DNA of 64,000 bases from Lingula anatina (taxonomy: Eukaryota > Brachiopoda > Lingulata > Lingulida > Lingulidae): NCBI RefSeq assembly GCF_001039355.2, contig NW_019775632.1, positions 78,944 through 142,943 of the forward strand, read 5' to 3'. Each line of letters opens with the position of its first letter. Positions within the stretch are counted from its first letter, which is position 1. The notes under the pieces are model-generated. The model was not told the DNA's origin. It did no database searches and saw only the letters and a program-made list of their open reading frames with translations. Of this stretch, positions 58,813-64,000 are shown piece after piece. The position numbers were made by a program, and so were the translations under genes.

Positions 58813-61370
58813 ATGTGTAGTGCAATACACAAGATAGTCATAAAGTAGTGGTATCTTTTAAAGATTTTTTCATTTCTATTGAAAACAATATATTTGGCTA
58901 TTATATCTACTGTTTTTATATTTGTATCTTTAATTCTTAAATTTTGACTGAAGGCAATAGTTATCTAATAATTTAAAAGAGAATGAATTACAGATAAAGT
59001 TTTAAAATTAAATCCTGGAAAGCATTTGAAAGTTAAGTAAAACATGTAGCAATTTATTAATTTGTAGTATTGTTAATAAAATCCTTCTGACACTAGCAAA
59101 AATAGTTTTGTTACAGTTTTCAATAACGCAATTAATAATAATGATAACTTGAATAGGGACCTACTGTCATTGTTTATAACATAAAAAACATACGCCCCTA
59201 GTGAAATAATTTAAATTAATGGCATGTTTTTAATTATTTACTGTGTGGCAGTGGACATATCCAAAAAACATATTTTATATCCCAGAAAAAAAAGTAATCA
59301 GTTTCATTTCAGTTTTTTAAAGTTTACTTTCAATTACATACAATTTTTTAAAAATTTCTCTTAATCACATTATTAAAAAACAGACAAAGTTGGGTAAGCT
59401 TGATAAAAACAGCAAACATGTCATAACTTATCTTTGTACTCTGTTATGACTGTAATTAAGCAATTTTAATTGCTCTTGCCTGATTGCACAACTTACTGAA
59501 GTGCAGCTCATGGTGAAAAGTAAGCCAAAGGTCAATTTCAAGGTCACAGTTAAATAGATTGCCTTTGTATTCAAGTTCAGTAGTAACTATCAGCATATAT
59601 CTGCCAGTTTTGGAGGTATAAGGGATGGAAAATGTGCAAAGTTCAGTTTACCATAAAAAGTACAATGTATGTCTAAATCTGCCAATTAAAGTTCATTTAT
59701 TAGTTGGAAAAAAGAATGTGGAAACCAAACTGCTTGTAGAAGTTTAAGTTTCTGATAAGATTTTATACTTTTTACTTATTTCAAATCAATGTTTTCACTT
59801 ACACAGTGACTTACATAACATGCATTGCTATTTTGGAAATAACTGTTCTTTCAATTTTTACATTTTGCTTAGATGAAAAACTATCCATTGTGGACACTGA
59901 ATTGACAGGCACTTTTAACTGCTGAACCTCAGATACAGTCTGATGTTGAACAGCATAATTTTGATTATACAGGTTGTTATATATAGTCATACAAATTTCA
60001 AAATTTTATGTATGCTTTAATTAAATAAAATTTTAGTTATTTCCCTATATATGTTTTGCAAATAACAAATATGTATCACCATTAAATCATCCAAACGTTT
60101 TCATCTAAATGTTAAAATTTTCAGAAATTGCTTAGATTTTTATGCTGTAAAGTGAGTGTGGGTGACCATTGACCAACCACTGACCCATTAATGCATAGTA
60201 ATGTGCCCTCTTTAAAAAAGTAAACTTGATGAACATCTTTTGGATACAGGCTATGGTACAATAGCTTTGTATCTTACTTCTTCCAAATTGAATGAAAGTA
60301 AAATTTCACTTCCTGGCTCCTTATAATAGAAAGTTTTCACTTCCATTTTGAATTGAAGTTATATAATATGCAAATAAAAAAATCTAAGAATTAAAGAAGG
60401 GGCCTCAGACTCGATGAACTAGTAAGTCTTTAATAGTCACACAGCATCTAGTTATACCCAAAAGTATTCCTATAATCGAAAATGTTCTCTTTTAATGGTG
60501 TTTAAGTTCATATTTATGAAAAAGCTTAAATTGTTGATGAAGTTTAGCCTCAGCTGACACTATTGACCTATTTCTAATGAAGCATGACTTTGTTTACATG
60601 TCTTAATCAAAAAAAATGAAACGTCCTTTCCCAAAGCTGCATAAATATGTGCATTTTGTTGCTGTATCTTCTACTGCCTTCAAATGATGAGCACTTTCTC
60701 TCTCCTACCCCCACTTACAAAGTTGGCAAATTTTGACTGTTAGGCTACACTCAACTAGTTACATAATTTTCTAAAATAAAACTGTTGAGGCTCCAAAGTT
60801 TTTTACATAAGTATGATGCTATACCATAAATATAAATCATTCACCAAATACCAATTTCTTTTTCAAACAATATTTTTTTTTAAAGAATTTGGTTTAAATT
60901 TATGAAAAATCCATAAAATTTGACCTCTTGTGACCTCTGACCCATTATCAATGACCCTTGACTTATTGCCATGCATAAATGATTTTAGAAATTAATTGTC
61001 CCATCCCTTTCCTCCATAAGGATTGGGAGTCATTTACTGGCAATCTTACTGTGAAAAGTTCAATAGTAACTATGGGTGTATCTCTGCCAGCTTTGTATAT
61101 ATAGTGTCTGGAAAACTTGCAAAGTGCAGTTCGTTATGAAAAGAAGGTCAAATAATAATTTCAAGGTCACAGTAAGATTGCGGTATTTGACTTCTTATTC
61201 AAGTTCAAACGTAACTATGGGTGTATCTCTGCTAATTTTGGAGTATATACACGTGTTTCACTTTTTATTTTCAAGTTGTGCTTTTTGATAAAGTGCAACT
61301 CTTAAACTGTATGGAAAACAAAAAAAAAAAAAAAAAAAAAAAACTGACATCACTTTCAGTATTGCATTTG
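58813..61370. repeat. Ninein 3' UTR, then AAGGTCA-rich dispersed repeats
   Basis: No coding exon recognised. The first few hundred bases are probably the ninein 3' UTR. From about 59480 there are several diverged copies of a unit with CAAGGTCA, 'attcaagttca', 'aactatgggtgtatctctgcca' and 'gtgcaaagttcag' (near 59530-59640, 61050-61150 and 61155-61265). Confidence 0.6.
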
Positions 61371-62214
61371 ACAAGTTCTACAAAATGCAATAAACAAGAG
61401 GTCTCTAGCATTTGCGGTTCCAGAATTAGAAAGAGTTATCATTTTCAGCATCTTATGGCTGCTTCTCCCTTGATAATGCTCTGATTGACCCCAAACTCAC
61501 AAGATGACATGACCCTGAGAGTGACACCTGCTCATAATATGATATAATATTAGGTCTGTGTAGTTTCTGAAATTTGGCGAAAATTTTTTTGCAAAAAGAT
61601 TCCTATTTTTGGAAAATTAAGACCAGTTTGACCTTGAAATAAGGGTCAAAGGTCAAATCCAAGGGTATATTTATATATCCAAATATGACTTCGGGTTAGC
61701 CTTGTATACTTATTTTTGTCATAATATCTACAGTTTGAGAGATATTAAGCACTTAATTTTGCAAATTTTGGACAGGGTGCATTGCAACGAGTGCCACGGT
61801 TATATCATAGTTTCATATCATATATTTATTTGCTTTTTTTTCATTACATAAAATATTACCTACAGTCACTCCATATCAGTGACATGGACATCACAAATTA
61901 GAGGGTAGGCAGAACCTGGCTAGACAGGCATGGGTTAAGTAGCCTGTCACTGGACACACTGTCCCCTCTTAATGACATTTAGATGGTGTATTAGGAAACA
62001 TGCAATTTAACTGGAATCTCTTTGAAGTGGAAAAATTTCTTTGATGTTTTGCTACTTAAACCCCTCTAAATCTTGACAGCAACAGTAGTTGCGGTGGACT
62101 CTAGAGGAGGTTACTTCTGTGTCAATAAAGGTCTCTCCAGTAACTCTCTGTGTTGAGTTGTATATTCGAGGCGATCTACCTACTAGTGCTAAGACCCCCA
62201 TAGTTACATCCCTA

Positions 62215-62406
62215 TACCTCCCCTGCACCGATACTCCCCTGCACCAGTACATCCCCGCACCAATACTTCCCCACACCGATACTCCCCCACAATTACAGAT
62301 ATACTGAGGGGAGTATTGGTGCGGGGATCTATCAGTGTGGGGTTGTATCGATGTGCATAATACAAAAAATTACAAAGGGGGACTATCGGTGCGGGGGAGT
62401 ATCGAC
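62215..62406. repeat. 15-16-bp minisatellite arranged as an inverted pair
   Basis: Units of the type CCCCGCACCGATACT repeat about five times at 62215-62290, then the reverse complement (GGGGAGTATTGGTGCGGGG) repeats at 62308-62406 after a short spacer, so the array can fold on itself. Confidence 0.85.
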
Positions 62407-63214
62407 ATGACCCCAGTGCCACACCTAGACACATGCATGCACCGACAAAGTCCAAAATTTAAATGAATTGAGCTGAGATTATATGTGATCTAAATCCAAG
62501 AGATGGATACGCAGGCTCTTAATTATAGTCTAGGAGCAAAAGCAGTAATGGTGACATGGCTGCCGAGCCAGCAGATGCGGCAGATACACTGGATGCATAT
62601 GTTCTTATATGCTGGTACATAGTACAATAATGACCAGGCCGAGTCCCTAAGCAATATGTAAAAAAAAAAAAAAATCCTAATGCATGATATTCTCCAATAA
62701 CATTTAATTCTTCAGCAGGTCCGTTGCCAACAATTTCAAAAGGCAGGTTCTTTTCCTGCAAAAGTTGACCTTTTACCATGAAACCATCATGTAACATTGT
62801 TATGTGCAGATCCAGAATATGATGGCAAGAACAACACGGAAATGGGGGATGATTAAGGTTGGTATATGATGGAGAATAAAACTGTGAGGTATATTTCTTA
62901 CAGGAACATTTATTGTATGGAGGAAAATCTTACAGTAAGCATCTTTATATCATGGAAGAAATGTTGATTTTAAAAGCCACTTTTATTTTCCATTAAAATA
63001 TTCTGAAAGTGATGAATTTACAGAACAATCAAATCTTACTTTTACTTTGGAGATAAAAGAATTGATTGGATTACAAATACCTCCCCATATTTTGACAAAA
63101 TATAGATACGGAATATGAGTTTTTTTGTGCATTTCATTATTCAGAAATACATCTATATTTGTGCTGATTCAAACAATAAAAAAACTCAAAAATATAAAAT
63201 ATGTCCCAGCAGGC

Positions 63215-63330
63215 ATAGTTGCATTGGATCAACGTTGAAAACAGGTTGATACGTTGAATTGCCGTTGATCTACCTAAATTCAAAGTTGATCCAGCCACGT
63301 TGACTCAACGTTGTATTTTGGTCAATGACA
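63215..63330. repeat. CAACGTTGA-type palindromic repeat cluster
   Basis: At least four variants of GTTGAATCAACGTTG-like words within about 110 bp (for example ATCAACGTTGA, TACGTTGAATTGCCGTTGA, ACGTTGACTCAACGTTG). Short self-complementary repeats of this kind are common in invertebrate genomes. Confidence 0.6.
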
Positions 63331-63354
63331 CAACCTTGCAGTTATGGATTGTAA

Positions 63355-63475
63355 TTGTACCACCAGCGTTAGCGCTGGCGGTACACATGGTTTTAGTCCC
63401 GTCTGGATCGTTCCGCCGGCTCCGCCAGCTCCGCCGGACGGCTACCGTTACCGCTTCTCCTCCTAGACGGTAAGG
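63355..63475. repeat. GC-rich palindromic island
   Basis: A sharply GC-rich patch in AT-rich DNA. TACCACCAGCGTTAGCGCTGGCGGTA is nearly self-complementary, and CCGCCGGCTCCGCCAGCTCCGCCGG is internally repetitive. Lies between the arms of the large inverted-repeat element. Confidence 0.65.
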
Positions 63476-64000
63476 GCCCCCGTATCCATCTCTTGGATTT
63501 AGGTCACCTATAATCTCAACTCGTTCCACGTAAAATTTGGGCTTTGTCGGTTTTGGGGTCTAGGTGTGGCACTCATTGCAATGCACCCTTGTCTAAAAAT
63601 GGCAAAATTAAATGCTAATTATCTACCCTACGGAAGGAATTATGGGAAAAATTTCTACAGACGGCTTTCCAAAAGTCATATGTGTAGATTTCAAATATGC
63701 CCTTGGATTTGACCTTTGACCTTTATTTCAAGGTCAAACGAGCCAAAATTTTCAAAAAAATTAATTTTTTTACGAAAAAAAAATTTATTTGCCCTGTTAT
63801 TCAGACACCACACAGACTTAACCAATAATATTATTGGGAAGTGTTACCCTTCAGGTCATCTTTCATCTCCGTGAATTTGGGGTCAATCGGTGCATTTTCA
63901 CGGGAGTAGCGGCCATAAGATACTGAAACTGAAAACTGTCTCTAATTCGGGAACCGTTAATGCTAGAGACCCATTCTTTTTTGCATTTTGTAGAGCATGT

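Larger units (their letters stand above)
61371..64000. mobile_element. Large element with ~0.5 kb inverted arms, right end cut by the window
   Basis: 61371-61800 is the inverted counterpart of about 63575-64000: GTTCTACAAAATGC ... GGTCTCTAGCA on the left pairs with TGCTAGAGACC ... GCATTTTGTAGAGCA on the right, continuing through TTGACCCCAAACTCAC / GTGAATTTGGGGTCAA and AAGGGTCAAAGGTCAAATCCAAGGG / CCCTTGGATTTGACCTTTGACC. The inner stretch 62410-62517 pairs with 63470-63575. About 600 bp (61800-62410), including a minisatellite, interrupt only the left arm. No transposase frame was seen between the arms, so it is probably non-autonomous. Confidence 0.75.

Noticed and set aside
62052-62455. Cys/Gly/Arg-rich minus-strand open frames
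   Set aside because: They are translations of the CCCCGCACCGATACT minisatellite.

Overview
This is an animal nuclear genome window: AT-rich, intron-rich, with GT..AG introns and no operons. The gene content, a UxxU selenoprotein L, dense small inverted-repeat transposons and scattered AAGGTCA-type repeats suggest a marine invertebrate, most likely a mollusc or another lophotrochozoan. The species call is inference. Gene calls come from reading spliced exons by eye against protein families I know; no search was run.

Layout. (1) 1-17310 holds two near-identical ~10 kb units in direct order: a BCMA/TACI-like membrane receptor (+), a first coding exon of an unrecognised, probably mitochondrial protein (-), and GNPNAT1 (+). 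Unit A (1-7158) starts inside the receptor's last exon. Unit B (7160-17310) carries the whole receptor. The only base between the units is an N at 7159, so this is either a recent tandem duplication or two alleles joined by the assembler. (2) 17778-20801 (-) is NDUFAF1, a complex I assembly factor. It diverges from CHP1 (+, 22844-25085) across a region with a LINE relic and a CRE/ETS cluster. (3) 26650-35404 (-) is SEC23, the COPII GTPase-activating subunit, with all 18 coding exons read through. (4) 36785-40482 (+) is selenoprotein L, divergent from SEC23, with two in-frame TGA codons forming a U-x-x-U redox motif. (5) 41933-58812 (+) is a 28-exon ninein gene. (6) 58813-64000 has no recognisable gene. 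It contains AAGGTCA-rich repeats and a large element with ~0.5 kb inverted arms and a minisatellite hairpin.

The genes are mostly housekeeping functions with no shared pathway: UDP-GlcNAc synthesis (GNPNAT1), complex I assembly (NDUFAF1), Ca2+/trafficking control (CHP1), ER export (SEC23), redox biology (SelL) and microtubule anchoring (NIN). The points most worth a second look are the diselenide-type selenoprotein, which a standard annotation would truncate at residue 156; the BCMA/TACI-like receptor; and the duplicated block with a MITE present in only one copy. Five single N bases (7159, 18652, 19715, 31656, 42197) mark uncertain sequence. Two of them sit exactly at duplicated sequence, so assembly artefacts should be excluded first.
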